A DNA stretch of 40,759 nucleotides from Anoxybacillus sp. J5B_2022 (GCF_026847645.1 NZ_JAPSMC010000023.1:1-40759), one strand, 5' to 3'. Positions 17,840 through 26,332 are shown, numbered from the stretch's first letter. Numbers and translations: made by a program. Notes: generated by a model from the letters alone, not told the origin.

Positions 17840-18437
17840 AGAGCAATTAAAGGCAATGATTATTGAAGAGTTTAAGAATGGAAAAATTCGCGATTCACTT
17901 TTTCCCATGCTTTCTGTTCATGGGATTCGTGATTATTCGGAAACCGTTCATTCAGCAGGACTGAATTATATTACGGAAATCGGCCGGCATATTCAAGGAG
18001 TAACAGCTTTATCTGAATGTCCTGTTTATCCAATTAACCAACAATATGGCCATAGCATGACCCGGGAAGTCCGACTGGATTCGGTATGGTATCGTCAACA
18101 GGACGTAAAGCCAATTCTTGTTTCAGAGTTTGAACGATTTGAAAATTCAAAGGGCAAGCACGATAAACTAAGAGAGAAGATTGAAAATTTATTATTAGCA
18201 TATCATCAACTTGGTAGCGATTTACCATTTATTCTTTTTGTCTACTGGTCTTACAGCGGGGCTATTCCGAAAAATATCGATAAATACATTAGCATTTTTG
18301 ATGAAGGGTTCACGTTACCGAACGGTCGCTTTATTCCAGGAATTAATTCGTTCGTTACTGATTATCTCGTTTTTCAAGCTGTGGCCAGCGGAACGAAAGA
18401 AAATCTCACCATAAATGAATGGATTCAAGTGAGGTAA
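17832..18437 (+). CDS. Unrecognised 201-aa protein, possible PD-(D/E)XK-type nuclease
   Basis: No firm family. A segment reading RLDSVW (D83), then KPILVSEFERF (E99 and E101) has the order of a restriction-endonuclease core: an aspartate on one strand and an acidic pair on the next. Helix KLREKIENLLLAYHQL and strand FILFVYW follow as expected. The canonical lysine is replaced by E101, so this is a low-confidence reading. GTG 17832 is chosen as start because it overlaps herA by 8 bp and begins the region with regular spacing; ATG 17787 is possible but lies deep inside herA. It ends 5 bp before the kinase start. If real, it could be the nuclease driven by HerA. Confidence 0.6.
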   Translation: MDKEQLKAMIIEEFKNGKIRDSLFPMLSVHGIRDYSETVHSAGLNYITEIGRHIQGVTALSECPVYPINQQYGHSMTREVRLDSVWYRQQDVKPILVSEFERFENSKGKHDKLREKIENLLLAYHQLGSDLPFILFVYWSYSGAIPKNIDKYISIFDEGFTLPNGRFIPGINSFVTDYLVFQAVASGTKENLTINEWIQVR

Positions 18438-18442
18438 CAGTC

Positions 18443-20055
18443 ATGGTTCGTAAGCGTTATTCGATTCAACTAAAAAAGGGTATGAATATCGGAGATAAAT
18501 ATATTTTGCAAGAAATGATAGGCGAAGGGTCATACGGATATGTATGGAAAGCCCTTCGCTGTAAAGATGAAGAAATTGTAGCGTTAAAAATACCGAAAAG
18601 CCAGGAACGTGGTGATGCAGCATTAGTGGAAGGAGAACGTTTTATTGGCGTTTCCCATGAAAATATTATCAATATTTATTGGATGGGCAGAGTAGACGGT
18701 TATTTTGTCATCGAGATGGAACTGTTTGACGGAAAGCCTCTCTCACAAGAGTTAAGTGAAGAGGGAATTAACCATCCACGCACATTTCAAAAAATGTTTG
18801 ATACTTTTGATCAGGTACTAAATGGCGTTGAATTTATGCACTCTCTACGCATAGCACACGGAGATATTAAACCTGACAATATTTTAATAAATGAAGCTAC
18901 TGGCTCTTCACCACAAAATGTACTTGACAAAGAAAAATGTTCATGATACGTAAAATTAAAACGATCATTTTTTTCATTTTTTACCATTCGTCTTATTTGA
19001 ATAATGTCGATATCATAATTTACTTTAAAAGTCAAGTACATCTTTCGGTGATGAACCAAGCTACTGTAAAATTAACAGATTTCGGAACAAGTCGATTGAT
19101 TGAAGATATTTTTGTAAAAACAATTGATGGTGCAGGAACATTTGCTTATATCGCTCCTGAAGTTCTCCATTCACAGACGCGATATTTAAATTCTGACATT
19201 TATTCTTTAGGGGTTTTATTATATCAATTGTTAACAGGAAAAACCCCGCATGACACATATTTTAACGTGATTCATAATGTTCCTTTTCCAAAACCAAGAG
19301 AATTAAACGATAGTATTACACCTTCGATGGAAAAGGTAATCATGAAGGCGTTGGAGAGAAATCCGGAAATACGATATCAGTCGGTTACAGATTTCCGCGC
19401 GGAATTTAAAAAAGCGGTAGACGAACATTTTAAACAGCAGCAAGGTGAAAAATTTATTCCTCGTGCAACATTAGCCAACAAACAAGACCCGTTAGAATTG
19501 GCCATATTGAATTGTAAATTAAAGAAATTTACATTAGCAGAAAAAATTTTAGTTACAGAAATAACAAACGGGAGTACGGTTCCGGAAGTTGTTTTGCAGC
19601 TGGCATATGTATATTATAAAACAGGACGTTTATTCGAATCGTTGCGGAAAATTGAAGAGATTGAAAGAACAACGATTGAAGACACACGCCAAGAAAGCTT
19701 TACAACAGCCGTAAAAAGTTTAAAAGCAAAAATTTTCTTAGCAATGAAGAAATACGAGGAAGCGCTGCATTTATATGAAGAATTGCATCAAAAAGAACCA
19801 AAAAATTTAAATTATCGTTATAAATTGGCAGTGTGTTATGGAGTGTGTGGACAAGGAGAGAAAACGATTCAACTTCTAGAGCAACTCAATCAAGAGACAC
19901 AAGGGATTTGGGTGGTTGTCAAAAAACTCGGTCAGGCATACGAACAAAAAAAGGACTACGAGCGGGCAAGAGCCTATTTCAAATATGCTTTAAAACTTCG
20001 GCCTGATGACGAGTATGTAAAGCAGAGGTTAACAACTTATGATTATTACTTGTAA
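18443..20055 (+). pseudogene. Ser/Thr protein kinase with TPR repeats, interrupted by a MITE
   Basis: Eukaryote-like (Hanks-type) kinase split in two. The N-lobe is complete: glycine loop GEGSYG (residues 27-32), VALK with K49, and catalytic loop HGDIKPDN (139-146). After NILINEAT the frame enters the inserted element and stops at 18944-18946. The rest resumes after 19065: VKLTDFGTS (DFG), IAPEV (APE), SDIYSLG and NPEIRYQS, then about 200 residues of TPR-like helices (YEEALHLYEELHQKEP, YERARAYFKYALKLRP). Removing 164 bp (element plus one 8-bp target copy) restores one frame of 482 codons across INEATVKLTDFG. ATG 18443 follows GTGAGGT by 7 nt. In MADS-like systems the kinase is a core part, so this insertion probably disables or alters the system. 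ATG 19051 could allow a C-terminal fragment, without a good ribosome site. Confidence 0.9.
18902..19057. mobile_element. 156-bp MITE (ISL3-like ends) inserted in the kinase gene
   Basis: Short non-autonomous element without coding capacity. The left end GGCTCTTCACC..ATGTACTTGAC (18902-18928) and the right end, read inward, GGTTCATCACC..ATGTACTTGAC (19057-19031) form imperfect inverted repeats of 27 bp. It is flanked by the 8-bp direct repeat AAGCTACT (18894-18901 and 19058-19065), a clear target-site duplication. Ends beginning GGCTCTTC or GGTTC and an 8-bp duplication are typical of the ISL3 family; the family name is inferred from memory. The interior is AT-rich. A related solo end is found at 27,065. 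Confidence 0.9.
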
Positions 20056-20062
20056 CCTCATA

Positions 20063-20094
20063 TGTGGGGGAGCGGTTTTATCCTGTCCCCCACA
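20063..20094. terminator. Hairpin between convergent kinase and primase-helicase genes
   Basis: Perfect 9-bp inverted repeat TGTGGGGGA (20063-20071) and TCCCCCACA (20086-20094) in the 51-bp gap between two convergent genes. There is no long T-tract on either side, so it may be a weak bidirectional terminator. Confidence 0.55.
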
Positions 20095-20106
20095 ATAACG
20101 TAGAAG

Positions 20107-22434
20107 CTAAAACAATTTCATTTGCTCCTCGGCTGAAATGTTTTCTCCATCTATTATATACCCCATTGCTCGGTATCCTGCTAATCTTTTTTCAAACATC
20201 TTTTTCATAATCGGTATTTTGTGATCGACGTAATCATATACACGTACTTCTTGTTTATTCGCATGAATTCGGTGCAGACGTCCTACATATTGTTGTAACG
20301 TACCTTTCCACGAAATTGGCATTGCTAAAAATAAGGTGTCCAGCCTCGTGTTATCAAACCCTTCACCCACATATTTACCTGTAGCAATCACTAGTCTCTC
20401 TACACCATCTGGAATAGAAGCAAGCTTTTGTAGAGCTTGCGTTTTTTCTTTTCTCTTCATATTCCCAGAAAGCACAATAATATTTTTAGCAAATCCCTTA
20501 AATAGATTTTGTAAAATTTCAACATGTTCAACTCGTTCTGTTAAAATTAGCGGGCAGCGGCCTTCTTCAAGTGCGGACAATACGTCATCAAACAATTGTT
20601 GATTTCGTTGTTCATTAATTACAATTTCATGATAAAGATGTTGGATGTCTTTGCTTAAAGATGTAAAATTTGTATATCTTGGTATTAAGCGGTGAATGAA
20701 TGGCCGTACTTTTGCTTGTGTTTTCCCATCAATTTTATAACGAACAGGTCCACACTGCATATGAATAATGGGATGTAACCCATCTTTACGTGTCGGTGTA
20801 GCTGTTAATCCACACACATACTTAGCACGAATTTGTTTTAATACCCGTTCAAAACTGAACGCAGAAATATGATGGCATTCATCAATAATAATTTGACCGT
20901 ATTGTGTAATAAACGACTTCAGTTCCCCTTTGTAATTTAAGCTTTGAATAGTAGCTATATCAACATTTCCTGTGATTTTGTTTTTTCCGCCACCGATTTG
21001 TCCAATTTCTTTTGATGGGATATTAAGAAACATAGATAATTGCTCTATCCATTGTTGTATCAACTGCGTCCGATGAACAACGACTAACGTATTAACTTTT
21101 CGTTCCGCAATTAAAGCCGCTGCTATCACTGTTTTTCCAAAACCGGTTGTTGCCGAGAGAATTCCTATATCATGCTTCAGTAGTTGCGATAAAGCATCAT
21201 GTTGCTGGGAAGTTAACTCACCGTGAAATTGTACTTCAATTACTTGACCATCGAATCGATGGTCATTGACTTCAGCGTGAATAGATAGAGATGAGAGGAG
21301 ATCAATAACCTCTTCCAAACAACCACGTGGTAATACTAAATATCCTCTTTCCTCCCAAGAACAGTTAATGACTCGTGGTATCCCGTATGTTGACAAACGG
21401 CTTTTCTGAGCTTTATAAAATTCAGGGTTTGCAAATGTTGCTGTTTTTGTCAACTTAGTCAAAAGGGAAGAGGGAACACCATCTTTTTTTACATATAGCC
21501 CATTTTTTAATTCAATTGTTACTTTCTTTGGATATATTTCATTAGTAGTAATCAACTTATTTTCATACTTCCGTATAACATCTTGCACTTCGTTTTTTGT
21601 CATCATTTGAACAGAAGACAAGTATAGCCATTGATCTGGATAAGGTGTAAAAGATTCGTCCACAAATACACTATTCCCGTTGGCTCTTGGTTTTCGCTGG
21701 AGAGGTAAAGCGATTAAGTTACCAAACCCGCCTTTAGGAAGTGTATCTTGATTCGGAAATAGTCGATCATAAGAATCTAAACCGAGTTCATATCGATTTT
21801 CTAACGTTTTTGCAAGCAACACCATTCCCATTTTACGAGCTACCGAAGCAGGAATCGCTTCGGAGAAAAAGATCCATACATGCGCACCATTTCCAGACCT
21901 TGATCGCTCAATACTATACGGTACGGAAAACTGTTTACATATGTTGACAAAAACTAATACATCTTCTTTCCAATTATTTTTATCAAAATCAATTGCTAAA
22001 AAGAAACAAGTTTCATCTTTTTGCATTGGATAAATTCCAATTGTGTGTTTTCCACTTAAATGATCGTAAAGTACCTGATCATCTAGTGGCAACAACGTTC
22101 GGTGTTTGCACTCACTACATTTAATCTCCGGTTTTCGACAAAAAGGCGGTTGCCATTCATAGGCACAAGCCGGGGTATATCCCGTTCGTCCATCTTTTGA
22201 CTCCCAGCGAACCGCATATACATCTGTTCGGCCTCGGAAAAGTCGCTTGAATAATCGAATCTTTTCTTCCGGTGAGGAGCGGTTATTGACCATCAGATTA
22301 GCTGAAGGAACAACAGAACGAACGTCCCTATTCTTTTGCATCATTGTTGAAAGAACTTGTTTTAAATATTCGTTTTCTTTTCTCAAACGTTCACATTCCG
22401 CAAGTACCTGTTCCAATTGAATTCGGATATCCAT
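20107..22434 (-). CDS. TOTE-type archaeo-eukaryotic primase fused to SF2 helicase
   Basis: 775-aa fusion. Domains in order: N-terminal coiled coil (residues 3-32); primase-polymerase (AEP) domain with a four-cysteine knuckle (C90, C99, C106, C109), metal-binding LAIDFDKNNW (D149, D151) and RSGNGAHVW (H185); a linker; then a superfamily 2 helicase with TGFGKT (about residue 430), DECHH, GLTATPTRKDG and the C-terminal helicase half ending in QYVGRLHRIH. This AEP-plus-helicase arrangement is the core of the TOTE conflict systems, proposed from genomics to act on invader nucleic acid. ATG 22434 is chosen because GAGGGAAGG precedes it; the upstream in-frame ATG has no such site and adds an atypical sequence. 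It is transcribed against the kinase and is AT-rich like the island, so it probably arrived with it. Confidence 0.85.
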   Translation of the reverse strand: MDIRIQLEQVLAECERLRKENEYLKQVLSTMMQKNRDVRSVVPSANLMVNNRSSPEEKIRLFKRLFRGRTDVYAVRWESKDGRTGYTPACAYEWQPPFCRKPEIKCSECKHRTLLPLDDQVLYDHLSGKHTIGIYPMQKDETCFFLAIDFDKNNWKEDVLVFVNICKQFSVPYSIERSRSGNGAHVWIFFSEAIPASVARKMGMVLLAKTLENRYELGLDSYDRLFPNQDTLPKGGFGNLIALPLQRKPRANGNSVFVDESFTPYPDQWLYLSSVQMMTKNEVQDVIRKYENKLITTNEIYPKKVTIELKNGLYVKKDGVPSSLLTKLTKTATFANPEFYKAQKSRLSTYGIPRVINCSWEERGYLVLPRGCLEEVIDLLSSLSIHAEVNDHRFDGQVIEVQFHGELTSQQHDALSQLLKHDIGILSATTGFGKTVIAAALIAERKVNTLVVVHRTQLIQQWIEQLSMFLNIPSKEIGQIGGGKNKITGNVDIATIQSLNYKGELKSFITQYGQIIIDECHHISAFSFERVLKQIRAKYVCGLTATPTRKDGLHPIIHMQCGPVRYKIDGKTQAKVRPFIHRLIPRYTNFTSLSKDIQHLYHEIVINEQRNQQLFDDVLSALEEGRCPLILTERVEHVEILQNLFKGFAKNIIVLSGNMKRKEKTQALQKLASIPDGVERLVIATGKYVGEGFDNTRLDTLFLAMPISWKGTLQQYVGRLHRIHANKQEVRVYDYVDHKIPIMKKMFEKRLAGYRAMGYIIDGENISAEEQMKLF

Positions 22435-22554
22435 AACCTTCCCTCTGACCCATTTTAATAAGCTGCTAATGTTATTGTAAAACATTGCGCTAGAAGTTAA
22501 AAGTGAACACACCTTCATTAACCTAAAGGAAAAATATTATTGGAATAGGAGAAC

Positions 22555-22583
22555 TCGACACAAGGTTGTGAAAGTGATATCAT
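22555..22583 (+). promoter_or_regulatory. Candidate sigma-A promoter for the phasin-like/ubiB pair
   Basis: TCGACA (22555-22560), 17-nt spacer, TATCAT (22578-22583); each box has one mismatch to the sigma-A consensus. It lies 33 bp before the phasin-like start in the divergent intergenic region. Confidence 0.6.
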
Positions 22584-22615
22584 GATATAAAAACTTGAAG
22601 GAGGCCGTAGTCATT

Positions 22616-22909
22616 ATGAGCATTCTCAAAAAAGGGCTAGCGTTTGGACTCGGATTGGCGTTAGCGAGCAAAGAACAAGTAGAAAAGCTAATTGATGAAT
22701 TGGTGAAAAAAGGGGAATTGTCCCTTGAAGAATCGAAGGATGTTATCGACCAGTGGAAGCAGCAAACAGAAGAAAGAAAAGCGGAATTGCAGCGTATCGT
22801 GCGCGAACAGATCAAACAAGTGATCGATAAATTCGATTTAGTGACGAAAGACGAGCTGCAACAATTAGAGCAACGAATCCGCCGTTTAGAAGAAAAAGAA
22901 GACCAGTAA
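22616..22909 (+). CDS. Phasin-family-like coiled-coil protein
   Basis: 97-aa amphipathic helical protein. A short glycine/alanine hydrophobic N-terminus (LKKGLAFGLGLALASKEQ) is followed by VEKLIDELVKKGELSLEESK and a charged coiled coil (QTEERKAELQRIVREQI to QLEQRIRRLEEKED). This is the profile of the small phasin-like proteins found next to UbiB-type kinases in Bacillaceae. The perfect AAGGAGG (22596-22602) sets the start at ATG 22616. It is followed 42 bp later by the ubiB-like gene, so the two probably form an operon. In other bacteria phasins coat storage granules; here a membrane or lipid-related structural role next to UbiB is only inferred. Confidence 0.75.
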   Translation: MSILKKGLAFGLGLALASKEQVEKLIDELVKKGELSLEESKDVIDQWKQQTEERKAELQRIVREQIKQVIDKFDLVTKDELQQLEQRIRRLEEKEDQ

Positions 22910-22951
22910 TCAAACGGGGCCGCCCATATGGCCATTAAAGGAGATGGACGG

Positions 22952-24628
22952 ATGATTGGAAAAAGAATGCGCCATATGAGCCGCTATCGCGATATCGCTG
23001 TCGCTTTGCTCCGCCATGGCTTTGAAATGGTGGTCGAAGAAATCGGTTTTTCCCAGCTTCTTTCCCTTCCGCAACGGCTGCGTGTGGACAAAAAGGAGAA
23101 GAATGAAAAAACGATCGGTGAGCGCATCCGCCTAGTACTTGAGGAACTAGGACCAACCTTCGTGAAATTAGGCCAGCTGGCCAGTACGCGCCCCGATTTA
23201 ATTCCAGAACAAATTATTCGTGAACTGGAAAAATTGCAAGATCAAGTCCCGCCTTTTTCGTTTGCCGATGTTCGCCGCATTATCGAGGAGGAGTTGGGGG
23301 AGGAACTGGATCATATTTTTCATTCTTTTGAGGAAACTCCGCTTGCCGCCGCCTCGATCGGACAAGTTCATCGGGCAGTCCTTCATTCCGGCGAAAAAGT
23401 GGCGGTGAAAATTCAGCGTCCGCATATCGCCTCAATCATGGAAACGGATTTGGAAATTCTTCAAGATTTAACCATGATTGCAGAACGCCGCTTGGCGTGG
23501 GCGGCGCAATATCAGATGCGGGATATATTGGACGAACTATCGAAATCGCTTCGCCTAGAGCTCGATTACACCGTGGAAGCGCGCAATGCCGAAAAATTTT
23601 CCAAACAGTTTCAAAGCGATCCGACGATTTATGTGCCAAAAGTGTTTTGGGACTATTCAACAAAAAAAGTGCTGACGATGGAATATGTGGAAGGCATCAA
23701 ACTAGGGGAACTTGAGCGGCTGAAGCAACGCGGCTATAATTTAAAAATTCTCGCGGAGCGGCTGGCCAAGGGAATGTTCCAGCAAATTTTTATGAAAGGC
23801 TTTTTTCATGGCGACCCCCATCCGGGAAATGTGTTAGCCTTGCCAGGAAACGTGATTGCGTTCATCGATTTCGGCATGGTAGGACGAATCACTTCAGAAA
23901 TGAAATATCATTTATCGTCCTTCATTATCGCTTTGATGCGCCAAAGCACCGATGGAATCATGAAAACGATCGGGGATATGGGCTTGGTGCCGGATGATGT
24001 AGATGTAAGCCAGCTGCGCGAAGATATCGAGAAATTAAGGGAAAAATATTATCATATTCCGTTGAGCCAAGTCAGCCTCGGCGCAGCGGTTCACGATTTG
24101 CTTCACGTTGCATTCCGCCACTCGATCCGCATCCCGAGCGATTTAACGTTATTAGGGAAGGCGTTGCTGACGGTGGAAGGGGTCGTGGAAAAATTGGATC
24201 CCGACTTTAGCATTATCGACATTGCCGAACCGTTTGGTCGCCAGCTGCTAAAGGAACGGCTGCGTCCGAAAAACGTAGCGGAAATGGCATGGAAACGCCT
24301 TTCCGATTACGGTGAACTGTTCGTAGATCTGCCAAAAAATGTAAAAGAATTAACAAGGCTGATGAAACAAGGGAAAGTGCGCTTAGAGATCGGCATCCCT
24401 GACTTGGATTTTCTATTAAGAAAATTAGACCAAATCAGTAACCGCTTATCGTTTAGCATCGTTTTGCTCTCCTTCAGCATCATTATGGTCGGCATCATCA
24501 TTGGCTCGTCGATGGGCAGACAATCGACATTATTGTGGAAAATCCCGGCCATCGAAATTGGCTTTTTCGTCGCTACCTTAATGTTTTGCTGGCTTTTATA
24601 TTCTATTTTTAGATCGGGAAGGTTTTGA
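22952..24628 (+). CDS. ubiB: UbiB/AarF (ABC1) family atypical kinase
   Basis: 558-aa protein-kinase-like ATPase of the UbiB/ADCK family, linked elsewhere to quinone and lipid metabolism. Family marks are GPTFVKLGQLASTRPDL (the KxGQ motif that covers the active site), the alanine-rich loop PLAAASIGQVHRA, VAVKIQRP (catalytic lysine), LDYTVEARNAEKF (ExD-like), FFHGDPHPGN (catalytic loop) and FIDFGMVG (metal-binding DFG). Two hydrophobic helices near the C-terminus (LSFSIVLLSFSIIMVGIIIG and the next 25 residues) anchor it in the membrane. ATG 22952 follows AAAGGAG; ATG 22928 upstream would include that site inside the gene. It is richer in G+C than the island to its left, marking the return to core chromosome. 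A strong terminator follows 9 bp after the stop. Confidence 0.92.
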   Translation: MIGKRMRHMSRYRDIAVALLRHGFEMVVEEIGFSQLLSLPQRLRVDKKEKNEKTIGERIRLVLEELGPTFVKLGQLASTRPDLIPEQIIRELEKLQDQVPPFSFADVRRIIEEELGEELDHIFHSFEETPLAAASIGQVHRAVLHSGEKVAVKIQRPHIASIMETDLEILQDLTMIAERRLAWAAQYQMRDILDELSKSLRLELDYTVEARNAEKFSKQFQSDPTIYVPKVFWDYSTKKVLTMEYVEGIKLGELERLKQRGYNLKILAERLAKGMFQQIFMKGFFHGDPHPGNVLALPGNVIAFIDFGMVGRITSEMKYHLSSFIIALMRQSTDGIMKTIGDMGLVPDDVDVSQLREDIEKLREKYYHIPLSQVSLGAAVHDLLHVAFRHSIRIPSDLTLLGKALLTVEGVVEKLDPDFSIIDIAEPFGRQLLKERLRPKNVAEMAWKRLSDYGELFVDLPKNVKELTRLMKQGKVRLEIGIPDLDFLLRKLDQISNRLSFSIVLLSFSIIMVGIIIGSSMGRQSTLLWKIPAIEIGFFVATLMFCWLLYSIFRSGRF

Positions 24629-24637
24629 GTGGAACTA

Positions 24638-24678
24638 CCCCCGCTACTGGCTAACGTCAGTGGGTGGGGGATTTTTTT
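24638..24678 (+). terminator. Intrinsic terminator after ubiB
   Basis: CCCCCGCTACTG (24638-24649) pairs with CAGTGGGTGGGGG (24658-24670) with one bulged G and two G-U pairs, then ATTTTTTTA. It starts 10 bp after the ubiB stop. Confidence 0.85.
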
Positions 24679-24925
24679 ATGTTGCTGGCTGCAAGTGTGC
24701 GGCGGCGAAGAAAACAAATGGGACTATAAACGTGTGGACGGTTTGCTAATGGAAGAGCGTCAAGGGGCAATGTTCGTTCTTCCACTCTCAGCTATTATTG
24801 AAACAGGGAACCATATCGCCGAAGCGAATGTGCGCAAGAACTCATGCGGATTATTTGGATAAAGAATCGCCTTGGGCACAACTAAATTCAAGAAGGGGAA
24901 CAGAAGATTCAAACTCCAGCTGATT
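24676..24925 (+). pseudogene. Decayed second copy of the PIN-like nuclease gene
   Basis: Readable pieces match the intact PIN-like gene at 5902-6414: CCWLQV, NKWDYKRV, a stretch equal to ERQGA-FVLPL, and IIETGNHIA, in the same order and frame. The first motif (VIDTS) is missing; homology begins right at the T-tract of the ubiB terminator. After IIETGNHIA, small deletions and a frameshift are seen by comparison with the intact gene: GCGCAAGAACTCATGCGGAT and CTCCTTGGGCGCAA-like DNA (CGCCTTGGGCACAA) remain but out of frame. The right limit is uncertain (24,890-24,925). There is no partner ATPase gene beside it. It shows that the PIN module existed twice near this locus. Confidence 0.8.
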
Positions 24926-25065
24926 TCTGTCTTGCGTTAGCTTCTTTTAGTTTATTGATCGTCTGGAAGTGCATGCTTCGGCTTGTCGTCATCTTTTCTG
25001 CTTCCGCAGGAACTTTTCTTGCATTGATCCACTAAATAAGCTCGTTTTCTTGAGTAAGAAACATA

Positions 25066-25093
25066 TTACAAAAAGTGGGGAATCAAGTAAAAT
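25066..25093 (+). promoter_or_regulatory. Candidate sigma-A promoter for dinB
   Basis: TTACAA (25066-25071), 16-nt spacer, TAAAAT (25088-25093), 36 bp before the dinB start. No obvious LexA palindrome is seen beside it. Confidence 0.45.
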
Positions 25094-25129
25094 AAAAGAG
25101 AGAAACAAGCCGAGAGAAAGGGAATAGGT

Positions 25130-26332
25130 ATGCAAGCGGCGAATGGAAAACATGGACGCATTATTTTTCATATCGACTGCAATTCGTTTTTTGCTAGCTG
25201 CGAGATAGCACGCGATCCGTCGCTGAAAGAGAAACCTGTCGTCGTGGCAGGCGACCCGAAAGAACGGAGAGGGATTGTGCTAGCGGCCAATTATCTCGCT
25301 AAGCAGCTTGGCATTTATACGACGATGCCGCTATGGGAAGCAAAGAAAAAATGTCCATCTCTTGTTGTGCGGAAACCAAATTTTTCGCTTTACCGCGAAA
25401 TGAGCCAGCAAGTGTTCGCATTTTTACAGCGTATTTCTCCGCTTCTTGAGCGCGCTTCTATCGATGAAGGGTATTTAGATGTGACAGAAGTTTCATCGTC
25501 CCAACATCCGCTTGAATTAGCCCACCATATTCAGCGCGGACTACTTGAAACATTGCGTATCCCTGTCAGCATCGGCATTGCACCGAACAAGTTTTTAGCG
25601 AAAATGGCAAGCGAAATGAAAAAACCGCTCGGCATTACTGTCTTGCGCAAACGCGACGTCCCAATCGTATTATGGCCGCTTCAGGTTGAACAGATGCATG
25701 GAGTAGGCGACAAAACTGCTGAAAAACTGAATGCGATGGGGATTGTCACAATTGGCGACTTAGCAAAAGCCGAAGAAACAGCACTCCAACAAAAACTCGG
25801 TATTTATGGCCTTCGTTTGAAAGAGCGGGCAAATGGCATTGACCACAGTCCGGTTGATCCAGAAGCGGGGGAGAAGTGGAAATCAGTCGGCAACTCCACA
25901 ACGCTTCCATACGATGTAACAGAAGAACATGTTTTGTTTCAAGTACTTCGTGAACTTGCGGAGTCTGTCAGCGTACGAATGAAACAGAAGCGGGTGGTGT
26001 CTGCGACGGTTCAATTGACGATCCGCTATCACAACTTCCAAACGATCACCCGCAGCAAAACGTGGGACAACCCGTTTCAAGAAGCGGAAGAAATTTTTCG
26101 CTATGCAGCGCATTTATTGAAAAAGCACTGGAACAGTGAGCCCATTCGATTGCTCGGCATCACCGCTCTTGACGTCTTTGATCGCAAAGAAGCCGTCAAA
26201 CAGCTCGACTTGTTCCATTACGAAGAAGAAGCGAAAACCGAAGCGTTATGGAAAACGGTAGAGAAGCTCCGAAAAAAATTCGGCGACGCAGCGATTCAAA
26301 AAGGTGCCGCCTTGTTAGAAAAAGAGAACTAG
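25130..26332 (+). CDS. dinB: Y-family DNA polymerase (DNA polymerase IV, DinB)
   Basis: 400-aa translesion DNA polymerase. The palm domain has the metal-binding HIDCNSFFASCE near residue 15 and SIDEGYLDV (catalytic D-E pair, about residues 107-115). GIAPNKFLAKMASEMKKP is the classic fingers/palm signature of the family. A helix-hairpin-helix (MHGVGDKTAEKLNAMGI) and a little-finger domain follow. The end (KKFGDAAIQKGAALLEKEN) carries no recognisable beta-clamp box such as QLxLF, although QLDLFHY at about residue 360 fits one. ATG 25130 follows GGGAATAGG. It stands alone, preceded by the decayed PIN copy and followed by a ferritin-like gene. It bypasses damaged template bases with low fidelity. 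Confidence 0.93.
   Translation: MQAANGKHGRIIFHIDCNSFFASCEIARDPSLKEKPVVVAGDPKERRGIVLAANYLAKQLGIYTTMPLWEAKKKCPSLVVRKPNFSLYREMSQQVFAFLQRISPLLERASIDEGYLDVTEVSSSQHPLELAHHIQRGLLETLRIPVSIGIAPNKFLAKMASEMKKPLGITVLRKRDVPIVLWPLQVEQMHGVGDKTAEKLNAMGIVTIGDLAKAEETALQQKLGIYGLRLKERANGIDHSPVDPEAGEKWKSVGNSTTLPYDVTEEHVLFQVLRELAESVSVRMKQKRVVSATVQLTIRYHNFQTITRSKTWDNPFQEAEEIFRYAAHLLKKHWNSEPIRLLGITALDVFDRKEAVKQLDLFHYEEEAKTEALWKTVEKLRKKFGDAAIQKGAALLEKEN

Noticed and set aside
18924-18952. Outward promoter in the MITE (TTGACA followed by TACGTA)
   Set aside because: The -35 box is perfect, but no acceptable -10 box lies at 16-18 nt; the match is probably part of the conserved inverted end.
1-20055. Classical type I restriction-modification locus or BREX locus
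   Set aside because: HsdM and HsdS are present but no HsdR is encoded; the large ATPase recalls BrxC/PglY, but PglZ, BrxA/B and BrxL are all missing.
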